DNA of 64,000 bases from positions 434,001 through 498,000 of the forward strand of contig CAVQWR010000007.1 in the NCBI GenBank assembly GCA_963717695.1, in the 5' to 3' direction. Shown here piece after piece: positions 10,401 to 20,472 of this stretch (position 1 is its first letter; the number at the start of each line of letters is the position of its first letter). The DNA comes from CAIWHR01 sp963717695. Its GTDB lineage: Bacteria; Pseudomonadota; Gammaproteobacteria; Burkholderiales; Casimicrobiaceae. Position numbers and translations under genes: made by a program. A model generated the notes under the pieces. It did no database searches, was not told the DNA's origin, and worked only from the letters and a program-made list of their open reading frames with translations.

Positions 10401-11378
10401 CGCGTCGTCGATGCCGCGGAGCGCGAGCTCGCGAGCGGACGCGATCTCGACGCGCTCCGCGCGCAGCTCGGCGAAGCGGCGCAGCTCTCGTTCGCGAGCG
10501 AAGGCCCGGCGCTGGAGAAGCACGGCGTCACGTCGTGGGACTTCGGCGACCTGCCCGAAACGCTGACGCGAATGAAGGATGGCCGTCGCATCACCGGCTA
10601 CCCGGCACTGGTCGACGACGGTGCCAGTGTGTCGGTCGTGCTGATGGACACGCGCGCGGCCGCGGAGACGGCGACGCGCGCGGGCGTCGTCCGGCTGATC
10701 CGGCTCGCCTTGAAGTCGAGCGTCGCGGCCTACGAAAAGGGCGGCCCCGGGTTCACCCAGGCGGCGCTGCAGCTGAAGCCCGCGCTCGCGACCGACGCGC
10801 TCCGCGACGACGCCCTCGCCGCGATCTGCGATCGGGCGTTTGTCGGCGACGATCCGATGCCGAGAAGCGAGCACGCGTTTGCGGAACAGGTGAAGCGGGC
10901 GCGAACGCGCCTGCCGGCCGTGGCGGAGTCGGTATTCCGGCTGCTCGCATCGATCGCCGCCGAGCATCACGCCGTGACGGCGCGCATCGGGCGGCTACCG
11001 GCAGCGCAGGGACGGCTCGGCGCGGAGGTCCGCGCGCACCGCGACGCGCTCGTGCACCCGGGATTCCTGCGGGCAACGCCGTGGTCCGCGCTGACGCAGC
11101 TGCCGCGCTACCTCAAGGCGCTCGAGCGGCGCCTCGCGAAATTCCCGGACAATCCCGAGCGCGACGCGAAGCACGCCGCGGCCCAGTCCGCGTGGTGGCA
11201 GCGCTACCGTGAACGGCGGGAGCGCAATCGCGCCGCCGGGCGCGAGGAGCCCGCGCTCGACGACTTCCGCTGGCTGCTGGAGGAGCTCGCGGTGTCGCTC
11301 TTCGCCCAGGAGCTCAAGACGCCGTTTCCCGTGTCATATAAGCGGCTGGAACGGCTGTGGGCCGACCTCGACCGGTGA
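7456..11378 (+). CDS. hrpA: ATP-dependent RNA helicase HrpA, interrupted by one frameshift
   Basis: DEAH-box RNA helicase of the HrpA family, about 1307 residues if one missing base is restored, the normal length. The first frame (7456-8193) carries the Walker A motif GATGSGKTT, TQPRRIAARAVA, the DEAH box (IIDEAHERSLN) and the SAT motif (ITSATLDAERF). The second frame, from about 8166 to 11378, carries the helicase C domain (VFLPGEREI, ATNVAETSLTVPGIRYVID, QRAGRCGR), the HA2 region and the long C-terminal DUF3418 part. The frame change lies between 8166 and 8186, where HFG should join APVIEVSGR, and fits loss of one nucleotide. No other damage is seen, so a sequencing error or a recent mutation is likely. 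It is divergent from the substrate-binding gene; 166 bp between them should hold both promoters. Confidence 0.9.
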
Positions 11379-11577
11379 TTGCCCCGCTTTCCTCGCGTTG
11401 GCAGGGGCAATCCTGCTATGCTACAGTAACTTAGGGTTATATCGTTCTGACTTTTCAAGGATACTGCCGCTGCAGCGCAGGCCATCCAAAGGGATGGCCG
11501 GACGCGAGGCGCGATGAGTCTGCGCGGCGTGCGATGCGGCGCGGGGGCAGTGCCGGAGTTGTGACGAGGCTGCGAAG

Positions 11578-14064
11578 TTGAGCGAAACGACCACCACGGC
11601 GGCGCGACGCCCTGTCTCGCGCGAATCCTCGAAGATTCTTGCCGACTGCAGGGATCTCGCCGTGCATCGCCTGCTGCAGTCGTTCCAGACGTTGCTCGAC
11701 AAGGTGTCGGACACGCTGATGGACCGCGCGGGCCGCACCGACCTGCGCGACGACCAGCAGAATTTCCTCGACGCGCGTTCGGCGCTGAAGACCGAGCGCG
11801 CCACGCTGATGCACGAGTTCGAGCGCCGCCTGCGCACCGTGTTCAACGATCGCATCGCCGGCAAGTCCGACCCGAAGGCCGACTTCTCCAAGGTGGACGC
11901 GCAGAAGCTGACCCTCGTCGAGAACATCACGATGGACGAGACGGTGCTGACCGGCAACATCGCGCGGGTCGTCGAGAACGTCTGCTATGAGGAGCTGCAG
12001 ACGCTGAATCGCGCCATCGGCCATCTCGTCGGCAACCCCAATCTCGAGACGGCCGCCAATCCGCTGGCGCCCGAGGCGTTCGTCATCGCGTTCGCGGAAG
12101 CGCTGAAGACGGTGAAGGCCGAGCAGCGGGTCAAGTTCACGATCCTGAAGGAGCTGAACCAGGCGCCGCTGACCGACATCACCACGATGTACTCGGATCT
12201 CAACAAGCGACTGCAATCGCTGCACGTGATCCCGGCGGGCTCGCGTCCGTCCATCATCAACCGCGGCGGCGCGGCGGACCGCACCCGCGCGGCAGCCGGG
12301 CCCGACGGTGCGGATGCGCGCGGCGACCTGCAGCATCAGGCGCCGCCGGCCGAGATGGACGTGATGGCGCTGTTCCGGCGCATGTACGCCGGAGCGACCG
12401 CGGCCGCGCAGCCCGCGATGCCGCAGATCCCGGGCATGCCGCCGGGATTCCCGCAGATCGGCGGCGCGCCGATGCCGCAGGGCGGAGGCATGCCGCAGGG
12501 CTATCCGCCGATGGGTGGCGCGACGACGCCGTACCCGGCCGGCGGCGCGCCCGCCGGCGGCGATTTCCCGTCGATCGACATGGGCGAGCCGCACGCGTCC
12601 GGAGGGCGCTACATCCCGAGCGGCCCGCTGGCGGCGACGCCGTCGGGCTACATGCCGGGCGCACCGATCATCACGACGCCGGAGCTGGGCGAAGGGCTCG
12701 CGCGACTGCAGGCGGGCGAGAGCGGATTCGACCTCGGCGGCGGGCTCGTCCAGTTCGCCGGCATCCCGGAAGGCAAGCACAACGTCCTGCGCGACCTGCA
12801 GGATTCCCCGCTCGGCAAGCGGGCGAGCCAGCTCGAGTCGATGACGATCGAGCTGGTGGCGATGCTGTTCGACTTCATCTTCGAGACGCGCGATCTTCCG
12901 GACGGCATCAAGGCCTTGCTTGCGCGGCTGCAGATCCCCGTGCTGAAGGCCGCGATGCTGGACGGCGCGTTCTTCGCCAAGAAGTCGCACCCGTCGCGGC
13001 TGCTCGTCAACGCGCTCGCGCAGGCGGGCCTCGGCTGGTCGCCGGTGATGGGCCAGGACGATCCGCTCTACAAGAAGATCGACGGCATCGTCCACAAGGT
13101 CCTCGACGGATTCTCCGACAACCTCGCGCTGTTCGACGAGCTGCGCGAGGAGCTGGAGACGTTTCTCGCCGAGGAGGAGAAGGCGGCGGAAGCGAACATC
13201 CAGTCGACCGCCGAGGAAATCAACCAGAACGACCGGCGCAAGATCGGCGTCGCCGTTGCGCGCGCCGAGATCGAGCGCCGGATCGAAACCTACCCGATCC
13301 CGAACTTCCTCGCCGTGTTCCTGCGCGAGCACTGGCAGAAGACCCTCGAGAGCGTCTACCTGTCCGACGGCGAGGAAAGCGAGTCGTGGGGCCAGGCGGT
13401 CGCCACGCTCGAGGACCTCGTCTGGAGCGTGCAGCCCAAGAAGTCCAACGAAGACCGCCGCCATCTCGTCGCGCTGCTGCCGTCGCTGCTGAAGCGGATG
13501 TCGGCCGGCATGCACGGGCGCGCGTGGGTGCCGGCAGACCGCGAGCGATTCATGGCGAACCTCGTCGAGGCGCACGCGGCGGCGGTGAAACCCTCGCTCT
13601 CGGCGGCGCAGCTCGCCACCGCGGCGGTTGCGCAGCAGGCGAAGGCGGAAGCCGAGCAGGCGAAGGCTGCCGGCGACGACGCGGCGGCGCAGCGCGCCGA
13701 GGAGCTCGCGACGGCGATGTCGGCGGCCGAGCCGGCGCCGGTCGAGGAAACGCCGGAAGTCATCGACGACCAGTACCTCGAGATCGCGCAGAACCTCGAC
13801 CGCGGCATGTGGATCGAGTTCGAGGCCGACGACGGCCAGCTCGCGTTCGCGAAGCTCGCCTGGGTGAGCCCGCTGCGCGGCACCTACCTCTTCACCAACC
13901 GGCAGGGCCAGAAGGCGCTGTCGATGACGGCGGACGAGCTCGCGCAGCGCTTCCGCGAGGATCGCGCGCGGCTGGTCGAAGCGGAGCCGCTGATCGATCG
14001 CGCGCTCGGCAGCGTCATCGCCCAGATGGCGGAAAAATATCCCGAGCCTGCCGCCGCCGATTGA
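11578..14064 (+). CDS. DUF1631 family protein
   Basis: An 828-residue cytoplasmic protein of the DUF1631 family, found mainly in beta- and gammaproteobacteria and without an established function. The N-terminal ~230 residues are helical and Arg/Asp/Glu-rich. A low-complexity Pro/Gly/Met/Ala linker (about residues 270-350) follows, then a conserved helical part including FIFETRDLPDGIKALLARLQ (about 436-455) and LLDGAFFAKKSHPSRLLVN-like text, and an Ala/Glu-rich coiled stretch near 680-725. The C-terminal ~80 residues resemble a small beta domain of PilZ type (DRGMWIEFEADDGQLAFAKL). The frame opens at TTG 11578 with GAGG upstream; no in-frame ATG explains the conserved N-terminus better. Confidence 0.85.
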   Translation: MSETTTTAARRPVSRESSKILADCRDLAVHRLLQSFQTLLDKVSDTLMDRAGRTDLRDDQQNFLDARSALKTERATLMHEFERRLRTVFNDRIAGKSDPKADFSKVDAQKLTLVENITMDETVLTGNIARVVENVCYEELQTLNRAIGHLVGNPNLETAANPLAPEAFVIAFAEALKTVKAEQRVKFTILKELNQAPLTDITTMYSDLNKRLQSLHVIPAGSRPSIINRGGAADRTRAAAGPDGADARGDLQHQAPPAEMDVMALFRRMYAGATAAAQPAMPQIPGMPPGFPQIGGAPMPQGGGMPQGYPPMGGATTPYPAGGAPAGGDFPSIDMGEPHASGGRYIPSGPLAATPSGYMPGAPIITTPELGEGLARLQAGESGFDLGGGLVQFAGIPEGKHNVLRDLQDSPLGKRASQLESMTIELVAMLFDFIFETRDLPDGIKALLARLQIPVLKAAMLDGAFFAKKSHPSRLLVNALAQAGLGWSPVMGQDDPLYKKIDGIVHKVLDGFSDNLALFDELREELETFLAEEEKAAEANIQSTAEEINQNDRRKIGVAVARAEIERRIETYPIPNFLAVFLREHWQKTLESVYLSDGEESESWGQAVATLEDLVWSVQPKKSNEDRRHLVALLPSLLKRMSAGMHGRAWVPADRERFMANLVEAHAAAVKPSLSAAQLATAAVAQQAKAEAEQAKAAGDDAAAQRAEELATAMSAAEPAPVEETPEVIDDQYLEIAQNLDRGMWIEFEADDGQLAFAKLAWVSPLRGTYLFTNRQGQKALSMTADELAQRFREDRARLVEAEPLIDRALGSVIAQMAEKYPEPAAAD

Positions 14065-14127
14065 CGCCGCCGCGCGCGCCGTCCGCGCGCATCATCGCCT
14101 GAACGTGTCATCACGCCGCTTCGCCCG

Positions 14128-14844
14128 ATGCTGACTGCGATTGCCGCGGCGCTCGCACGCGCGTTCGCGCTGCTCGCCGACCGGCGCATCGTCATGCTGC
14201 TCGTCGTGCCGGTCGGGGCGGCGATCGTGCTCTGGATTGCGCTCGCAATCGCGTTCTGGACACCGCTCGCAGCGGCGATCGCCGCGCTCGTCGGCGAGTG
14301 GGTCCACGACGGCGCCTTCGCGTGGCTCGGTGCCGCCGCCGGCAACCTGACGGCCTTCGTCGTGCTGACCGCGGCGTCGGGACTGCTGGCGCTCGCGGCG
14401 ATCGCCGTGTTCGCCGGTCCGGTCTTCACGCGAGCGGTGGAAGCGCGCTACCACCCGACGCTCGAGCGCAAGGCGGGCGGGACCGTCGTCGGCAGTCTCG
14501 TCAATGCGGTGGTCGCGATCGCGGTGTTCGTGCCGCTCTGGTGCCTCGCGCTGCCGCTCGCATTCCTTCCGCCGATCGGCATTGCGGCGACGCTGCTGCT
14601 GAACGCCTGGCTCAACCAGCGCCTGTTCCGCTACGACGCGCTCGCCGAGCACGCGAGCGCCGCGGAGCGTGCGCAGGTGATCGCATTGGCGCGCGGGCGC
14701 TTCTTCGGACTCGGGCTCGTGCTGGCGCCGCTTTCGTTCGTGCCCTTCGTCAACCTGATCGCACCGGTCTACGCCGGCCTCGCCTTCACCTGCCTGGCGC
14801 TGGACGAGCTTGCCGCACTGCGCCAACGGAGCATTCCCGCATGA
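14128..14844 (+). CDS. EI24 domain-containing membrane protein
   Basis: A 238-residue inner-membrane protein of the EI24 family, which also includes the sulfate transporter CysZ. Four to five hydrophobic helices are visible (about 22-50, 70-105, 125-160, 195-230). The family-typical segment RYHPTLER and the PPIGIAATLLLNAWLNQRLFRYDALAEH block are present. A role in sulfate uptake is possible for this family but is not shown by the neighbours. Its stop overlaps the start of the MaoC gene by four bases (ATGA), so the two genes are translationally coupled. Confidence 0.8.
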   Translation: MLTAIAAALARAFALLADRRIVMLLVVPVGAAIVLWIALAIAFWTPLAAAIAALVGEWVHDGAFAWLGAAAGNLTAFVVLTAASGLLALAAIAVFAGPVFTRAVEARYHPTLERKAGGTVVGSLVNAVVAIAVFVPLWCLALPLAFLPPIGIAATLLLNAWLNQRLFRYDALAEHASAAERAQVIALARGRFFGLGLVLAPLSFVPFVNLIAPVYAGLAFTCLALDELAALRQRSIPA

Positions 14845-15362
14845 AGACGAAAGACGGCGGACCGCCGCACCCCGGAACGGGACTCGACGGCAGCGGCAGG
14901 TGGTACGACGACGTTGTCGCGGGCGAAACATTTGCGCGCACGCTGACGGTCACCGACACCCACATCGTGCTGGGCGCCGGGCTGATCGGCGACTTCAACC
15001 CGCACCACGTCGACGATCTCTACGCGAAGCAATCCCGCTTCGGCACGCGGATCCTGCACGGAATGATCACCAGCGCGCTGATGGGCGCGCCGGTCGGCAT
15101 GTATTTTCACGGCACCGCGATCGCCTACGTCGAGCACGCGGTGCGCTTCACCGCACCCGTGCGCGCCGGCGACACGCTGACGACGGCGTGGACGGTGACG
15201 GACTGCGTGGACAAGCCGCGGCATCGCGGCGGATTGGTGATGCTGCGCGGCGAATGCCGCAATCAGGACGGCATCACGGTGGCGACCGCCGACGCGAAGA
15301 TGCTGGTAGAGGCCCGCTTGCCTGCGACGGCGAGGCCAGCGCGCGCGCGCATTCGGCGATGA
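14841..15362 (+). CDS. MaoC family dehydratase
   Basis: A 173-residue hot-dog-fold protein of the MaoC/(R)-specific enoyl-CoA hydratase family. The catalytic signature is visible in DFNPHHVDDLYAKQ, the Asp/His pair of hydratase motif 2, with RILHGMITSALMG following and a second strand set near AVRFTAPVRAGDTL. It probably hydrates or dehydrates an acyl-CoA thioester. The start ATG overlaps the EI24 stop. The last 89 bases overlap the 3' end of pyrD on the opposite strand, so the two transcription units converge into each other. Confidence 0.88.
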   Translation: MKTKDGGPPHPGTGLDGSGRWYDDVVAGETFARTLTVTDTHIVLGAGLIGDFNPHHVDDLYAKQSRFGTRILHGMITSALMGAPVGMYFHGTAIAYVEHAVRFTAPVRAGDTLTTAWTVTDCVDKPRHRGGLVMLRGECRNQDGITVATADAKMLVEARLPATARPARARIRR

Positions 15363-16344
15363 GATCCGGGCCGCGGTAGATGAGGCCCGTGTAGACCTGG
15401 ACCAGCGTCGCGCCGGCGTCGATCTTTTCCTTCGCATCGGCACCGGTCAGGATGCCGCCGACGCCGATCACCGGCAGCGCCCCGTCGAGCGCGTGCGCGA
15501 GCCGGCGCACGACCTCGGTGGCCATCTCCCGCAGCGGCCGACCGGATAGCCCGCCCGTCTCGTCGGCGTGACGCAAGCCCTTGACGCCCGGGCGCGCGAT
15601 GGTGGTGTTGGTGGCGACGACACCGTCGATCCGGTGCGCGACGAGGAGGCGGGCGATGCCTTCGATGGCGCCGGGCGTGAGATCCGGGGCGATCTTCACC
15701 GTCACCGGCGTGTACTTGCCGTGCTTGTCGGCGAGCGTCGCCTGCTCGCGCTTCAGCGCGGTCAGCAGCGCCTTCAGCGCGGCGTCGGCCTGCAGCTCGC
15801 GCAAGCCCCGGGTGTTGGGCGACGAGATGTTCACGGTGACGAACGACGCGCGCTGGTAGACGGCACGCAGGCAGCCGACGTAGTCGTCGACGGCATGCTC
15901 GTTCGGCGTGTCGAAGTTCTTGCCGATGTTGAGCCCGAGGATGCCGGCGTAGCGCGCCTTCGCGGCGTTGGCGAGAAAGAGCTCGATGCCGCCGTTGTTG
16001 AAGCCCATCCGGTTGATCAGCGCCTGCGCCTCGATGAGCCGGAAGAGCCGCGGCTTCGGATTGCCGGGCTGCGCGCGCGGCGTCACCGTGCCGCATTCGA
16101 TGTGGCCGACGCCGAAGGCGGCGAGGCCGTCGATGTGCTCGCAGTTCTTGTCGAGTCCCGCGGCGATGCCGATGCGGTTGGGGAAGTCGAGCCCCATCGC
16201 GGTGACCGGCGACGGCACGACCGCGGGAAGGACGAGCTTCGTGATGCCCGCCTTCGCGGCGACGTCGAGGCTCGCGAACGCGGCGTGGTGCGCGGCTTCG
16301 GGATCGAGCGCGAAGAGGAACGGGCGAAAAAGCGGATAGAGCAT
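15274..16344 (-). CDS. pyrD: Dihydroorotate dehydrogenase (quinone), class 2
   Basis: Membrane-associated FMN enzyme of de novo pyrimidine synthesis, oxidising dihydroorotate to orotate with a quinone acceptor. The 356-residue reading begins with the amphipathic N-terminal helix typical of class 2 (MLYPLFRPFLFALDPEAAHH). NRIGIAAGLDKN, INRMGFNNGG, the catalytic-serine loop NISSPNTRGLR, KIAPDLT and the phosphate-binding GVGGILTGADA follow. An in-frame extension 15 codons upstream is possible but lacks similarity to the family start. The 3' end runs into the MaoC gene on the other strand. Confidence 0.96.
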   Translation of the reverse strand: MLYPLFRPFLFALDPEAAHHAAFASLDVAAKAGITKLVLPAVVPSPVTAMGLDFPNRIGIAAGLDKNCEHIDGLAAFGVGHIECGTVTPRAQPGNPKPRLFRLIEAQALINRMGFNNGGIELFLANAAKARYAGILGLNIGKNFDTPNEHAVDDYVGCLRAVYQRASFVTVNISSPNTRGLRELQADAALKALLTALKREQATLADKHGKYTPVTVKIAPDLTPGAIEGIARLLVAHRIDGVVATNTTIARPGVKGLRHADETGGLSGRPLREMATEVVRRLAHALDGALPVIGVGGILTGADAKEKIDAGATLVQVYTGLIYRGPDLIAECARALASPSQASGPLPASSRRRSPP

Positions 16345-16432
16345 GTAGGTGGGAATGTTGCAGTGCAATGATACCATTTGCACCATCACGCTTCGTGACT
16401 CGTGCGAAGCGCACTCCGGGATTCGCCTGACC

Positions 16433-17467
16433 GTGCTTCGTCAAGTCATTGCCTGCCTCCTCGCGCCGGCGGCGCTCGTCGCGGCCGCACCGCTCGGCGC
16501 GGCGCCGCCACACGATTTCGCCGCCCGCCCGGACGTGCGCGCCTTTATCGACGAAATGGTCGAGACGCAGGATTTCGACAGGAAGACGCTGCTGCGCGCG
16601 TTTCAGGCGGCGCGCGTCCAGCGCGACGTCATCGCCGCGATGCAGCGGCCGCTCCTGGAGCCGCCGAAGTGGTTCGAATATTCGCGCCGGTTTCTTTCCC
16701 CGCGGCGCATCGACGGCGGCGTCGCGTGGTGGAACGAGAATGCCGACGCGCTCGCGCGCGCCGAGACCCAGTTCGGGGTTCCCGCGGAAGTCATCGTCGC
16801 GATCGTCGGCGTCGAGACCGACTACGGACGCAACGTCGGCAAGCACCGCGCGTTCGACGCGCTCGCGACGCTTGCCTTCGATTACCCGAGGCGCGCTACC
16901 TTCTTCCGCGGCGAGCTTCGCGATTTCCTGCTGCTGACGCGGGCGCTCGGTGTGCCGCCGCGCACGCTCGAGGGGTCGTTCGCCGGCGCGCTCGGCGTCC
17001 CGCAGTTCATGCCGGGGAGCTACCGCAGCTTCGCCGTGGATTTCGACGGCGACGGCCGCATCGACCTCTGGAAGAGTCCCGCGGACGTCGCCGGCAGCGT
17101 CGCCAACTTTCTCGCGCGTCACGACTGGCAGCCCGGGCAGCCCGCGCTCCTGCCCGCGGTGATCGCCCCCGAGGCCCGCGACGATGCGCTGCGGCGCCTC
17201 GACGGCGGCATCAGCGAGCGCCGCGCGCTGGAGCTGTGGGCGGCCGACGGCGTCACCGCGGCGGCGGCGCCCGACACGCTCGCGGCCGAGCCCGTGGGCC
17301 TCCTGATGCTGGAGGAGGCGGGCGAGGGTGCCGACGCCGCGAGCTTTCGCATCGCCTGCCACAACTTCTACGTGCTGACGCGCTACAACCGCAGCCGGCT
17401 CTACGCGACCGCGGTGTGGGACCTCGCGCAGGCAATACGCACGCAGCGCGGGGAGCCGCCGAGCTGA
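16433..17467 (+). CDS. mltB: Lytic murein transglycosylase B
   Basis: Peptidoglycan-cleaving transglycosylase of the SLT_2/MltB family, 344 residues. A hydrophobic signal sequence (VLRQVIACLLAPAALVAAAP) is followed by AFIDEMVETQDFDRKTLLRA, the catalytic Glu in VGVETDYGRNVGKHRAFDAL, DYPRRATFFRGEL, GALGVPQFMPGSYRSFAVDF with the DGDG loop, and the C-terminal NFYVLTRYNRSRLYATAV. All are characteristic of MltB. No lipobox Cys is evident, so it may be the periplasmic soluble type. I prefer the GTG at 16433, which gives a clean signal peptide, over the ORF's first ATG at 16349. Confidence 0.92.
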   Translation: MLRQVIACLLAPAALVAAAPLGAAPPHDFAARPDVRAFIDEMVETQDFDRKTLLRAFQAARVQRDVIAAMQRPLLEPPKWFEYSRRFLSPRRIDGGVAWWNENADALARAETQFGVPAEVIVAIVGVETDYGRNVGKHRAFDALATLAFDYPRRATFFRGELRDFLLLTRALGVPPRTLEGSFAGALGVPQFMPGSYRSFAVDFDGDGRIDLWKSPADVAGSVANFLARHDWQPGQPALLPAVIAPEARDDALRRLDGGISERRALELWAADGVTAAAAPDTLAAEPVGLLMLEEAGEGADAASFRIACHNFYVLTRYNRSRLYATAVWDLAQAIRTQRGEPPS

Positions 17468-17493
17468 ACGGCTGGCGCCACGACGAGGCCACG

Positions 17494-20250
17494 ATGCCGA
17501 TCGAGCCGGACAAGGATCTGCCGCTGCGCGAGGACACCCGCCTTCTCGGACGCATCCTCGGCGACGTGCTGCGCGCGCAGACCGGCGAGGAAGGCTTCGC
17601 GCGGATCGAGGCGATCCGCCAGACCGCGATCCGCTTCCGCCGCGCCGGAGCGGAGGACGCGAGCGGTGTGCGCGCGCAGCTCGGCGCGCTGCTGAACGAC
17701 CTGTCCATCGGGGCCACGCTCGACGTCGTGCGCGCGTTCAGCTACTTTTCGCATCTCGCGAACATCGCCGAGGACGTGCACCAGAATCGCAGACGGCGGG
17801 CGCACGCGCTCGCCGGCTCGCCGCCGCAGCGCGGCAGCCTCGCCGACGCGCTCGACCGCATCGCCGCGCACGACGTCGACGGCCGCGCGCTGCAGGACTG
17901 GTTCGCGACCGCGCTGGTGTGCCCGGTGCTGACCGCGCATCCGACCGAGGTGCAGCGCAAGAGCATCCTCGACTGCGAGCGCGAGATTGCGCGGCTCCTG
18001 CAATGGCGCGATCGCGAGGTGCTGACGCTCGAGGAATCGAACGCGCTCGAGACGGGTCTGCTGCGCCAGGTGCTGGCGCTCTGGCAGACCGCGATGATCC
18101 GGCTGTCGCGCCTCGCGGTCGTCGACGAGATCGACAACGGCCTTGCGTACTACCGGCACACCTTTCTCGCGGAGCTGCCCGCCCTCTACCGCGGGCTGGA
18201 AGAGGGCCTCGCGCGGCGCTTCCGCTTCGGCGCGCCGCTGCGCGTGCCGCCGTTCTTCCGGCTGGGATCGTGGATCGGCGGCGACCGCGACGGCAATCCG
18301 TTCGTGGTCGCGTCGACGCTCGAATACGCGGTCACGGCGCAGGCGACGCTCGCGCTGTCGCACTACCTCGACCAGGTCCATCGGCTGGGGAGCGAGCTCT
18401 CGCTGTCGACACGCCTCGTCACGCCCACGCCGGAGCTCCTCGCGCTCGCGTCGATGGCAGGCGATGCCAATCCGCACCGCGCCGACGAGCCCTATCGGCA
18501 GGCGCTGATCGGCGTCTACTCGCGGCTCGCCGCGACTGCGCGGACGCTCACCGGTCACACGCCGGCGCGCAAGGCGCACGCCGATCTCGGCCCGTACGCG
18601 ACGCCTCAGGCCTTCATCGCCGACCTCACGACGATCGAGGCGTCGCTCGCGACGCACGGCGCGACGCCGCTGGCGGAGGGCCGGCTCGTGCCGCTGAAGC
18701 GCGCCGTCGAGGTGTTCGGGTTCCATCTCGCGGTGCTCGACCTGCGGCAGAACGCCGACGTGCACGAGGCGGTTGTCGCCGAGCTCCTCGCGGCCGCGGG
18801 CGCCTGCGCCGATTACGCTGCGCTTTCCGAGGCGGATCGCCAGACGCTGCTGCTCTCCGAGCTCGCGTCACCGCGACTGCTGCACTCTCCGCACCTCGGC
18901 TATTCCGAGCGCACCGGCAGCGAGCTCGCGATACTTCGCGCCGCCGCCGACATCCACCGCCGCTACTCCGCGGAGGCGCTGCCGAACTACGTGATCTCCA
19001 AGTGCCAGTTTGTGTCGGACCTGCTCGAGGTCGCAGTGCTGCTGAAGGAGGTCGGCCTCGTCCGCGGCAACGTGCTCGCCGTCAACATCGTGCCGCTCTT
19101 CGAGACGATCGACGATCTCGACCGCTGCGCGACGGTGATGCGCGCGGCGTTCGCGCTGCCGCGCTATCGCGCGTGGCTCGAGGGGCGCGGGGGCACGCAG
19201 GAAGTCATGCTGGGCTATTCGGACAGCAACAAGGACGGCGGCTATCTCACCGCGAACTGGGCGCTCTATCGTGCCGAGCTCGCGCTGGTCGCGGCGTTTC
19301 GCGAGCACGGCATCCACCTGCGCCTGTTCCACGGTCGCGGCGGCACGGTGGGCCGCGGCGGCGGCCCGAGCTTCGATGCGATCCTCGCCCAGCCGGCAGG
19401 CAGCGTCGGCGGCGGACTGCGCATCACCGAGCAGGGCGAGATCATCGCGAGCAAGTACGCCGACCCGGAGCTCGGCCGGCGCAATCTCGAGACCCTGGTC
19501 GCGGCGACGCTCGAGGCGGCGCTGCTCGATCACGAGCGCCTCGGCGAGCGCGCGGCGCTTTACTTCGCGACGATGGACGAGCTTGCCACCCGCGCGCTAC
19601 GCGCCTATCGCTCGCTCGTGTACGAGACGCCCGAATTCGCGGAATATTTCCGCGCCGCGACGCCGATCGCGGAGATTGCCGAGCTCAACCTCGGGAGCCG
19701 GCCGGCGTCGCGCACGGCCTCGCGCCGCATCGAGGACCTCCGTGCGATTCCGTGGGTCTTCAGCTGGGGCCAGTGCCGGCTGATGCTGCCGGGCTGGTAC
19801 GGTTTCGGCACGGCGGTCGAAGAATGGCTCGCGGCGCACCCGGACGGCGCCCCGCTGCTCGCGGCGATGCACGACGACTGGCCGTTCTTTCGCAGCGTGC
19901 TGTCCAACATGGGCATGGTGCTCGCGAAGACCGATCTCGCGATCGCGTCGCGCTACGCCGAGCTCCACCCGGATGTGCGCGTGCGCGACGAGATCTTCGG
20001 CCGCATCACGGCCGAGCACGCGCGCAGCGTGGCGCAGCACGGCGCGATCACCCGCGGCGCCGGCCTTCTCGGCGACAACCCGACGCTCGCGCGGAGCATC
20101 CGCAACCGGTTTCCCTACCTCGACCCGCTCAATCACCTTCAGGTCGAGCTGCTGCGCCGCTACCGCGGCGGGCAGACCGACGAGCGGACGAAGCGGGCGA
20201 TTCATCTCACGATCAACGGATTGGCGGCCGGCCTGCGCAATTCCGGGTAG
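17494..20250 (+). CDS. ppc: Phosphoenolpyruvate carboxylase
   Basis: Anaplerotic enzyme forming oxaloacetate from PEP and bicarbonate, 918 residues, the usual size. The bicarbonate/PEP-site motif VLTAHPTEVQRKSIL lies near residue 150. The second signature GYSDSNKDGGY is near 573 and the Gly-rich loop FHGRGGTVGRGGG near 612. The protein ends in the family-type C-terminus GLRNSG. The ATG at 17494 has GAGG a few bases upstream. The gene follows mltB by 26 bp in the same direction and may share its transcript. Confidence 0.97.
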   Translation: MPIEPDKDLPLREDTRLLGRILGDVLRAQTGEEGFARIEAIRQTAIRFRRAGAEDASGVRAQLGALLNDLSIGATLDVVRAFSYFSHLANIAEDVHQNRRRRAHALAGSPPQRGSLADALDRIAAHDVDGRALQDWFATALVCPVLTAHPTEVQRKSILDCEREIARLLQWRDREVLTLEESNALETGLLRQVLALWQTAMIRLSRLAVVDEIDNGLAYYRHTFLAELPALYRGLEEGLARRFRFGAPLRVPPFFRLGSWIGGDRDGNPFVVASTLEYAVTAQATLALSHYLDQVHRLGSELSLSTRLVTPTPELLALASMAGDANPHRADEPYRQALIGVYSRLAATARTLTGHTPARKAHADLGPYATPQAFIADLTTIEASLATHGATPLAEGRLVPLKRAVEVFGFHLAVLDLRQNADVHEAVVAELLAAAGACADYAALSEADRQTLLLSELASPRLLHSPHLGYSERTGSELAILRAAADIHRRYSAEALPNYVISKCQFVSDLLEVAVLLKEVGLVRGNVLAVNIVPLFETIDDLDRCATVMRAAFALPRYRAWLEGRGGTQEVMLGYSDSNKDGGYLTANWALYRAELALVAAFREHGIHLRLFHGRGGTVGRGGGPSFDAILAQPAGSVGGGLRITEQGEIIASKYADPELGRRNLETLVAATLEAALLDHERLGERAALYFATMDELATRALRAYRSLVYETPEFAEYFRAATPIAEIAELNLGSRPASRTASRRIEDLRAIPWVFSWGQCRLMLPGWYGFGTAVEEWLAAHPDGAPLLAAMHDDWPFFRSVLSNMGMVLAKTDLAIASRYAELHPDVRVRDEIFGRITAEHARSVAQHGAITRGAGLLGDNPTLARSIRNRFPYLDPLNHLQVELLRRYRGGQTDERTKRAIHLTINGLAAGLRNSG

Positions 20251-20472
20251 CACTGCGGCGCTTAGCCGCTTGCCGTGCGGTGCGTGTTGCCGCGTCCGCC
20301 GCCCGCACCGAAACGGCGTCCGGAACGACGGCGGACGCCGCTTGGTGCTGCGCGGCGGCTCGCGGAAAAGCGAATGCCGTGCGTCTGTTACAACAACTCG
20401 TGGGCGGAGCGGAACTGCTGCTTCCGTCGATGCGGTACGGCGCCGATCGCCGCGATATACTTCGTCGATCTG

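Noticed and set aside
8010..10970. A 986-residue minus-strand ORF over hrpA, and similar long antisense ORFs over ppc, nlpD/rpoS and the bkd genes
   Set aside because: Composition is that of antisense shadows (Arg/His/Gly/Ala-rich), with no recognisable family, while the opposite strand codes for clear proteins.
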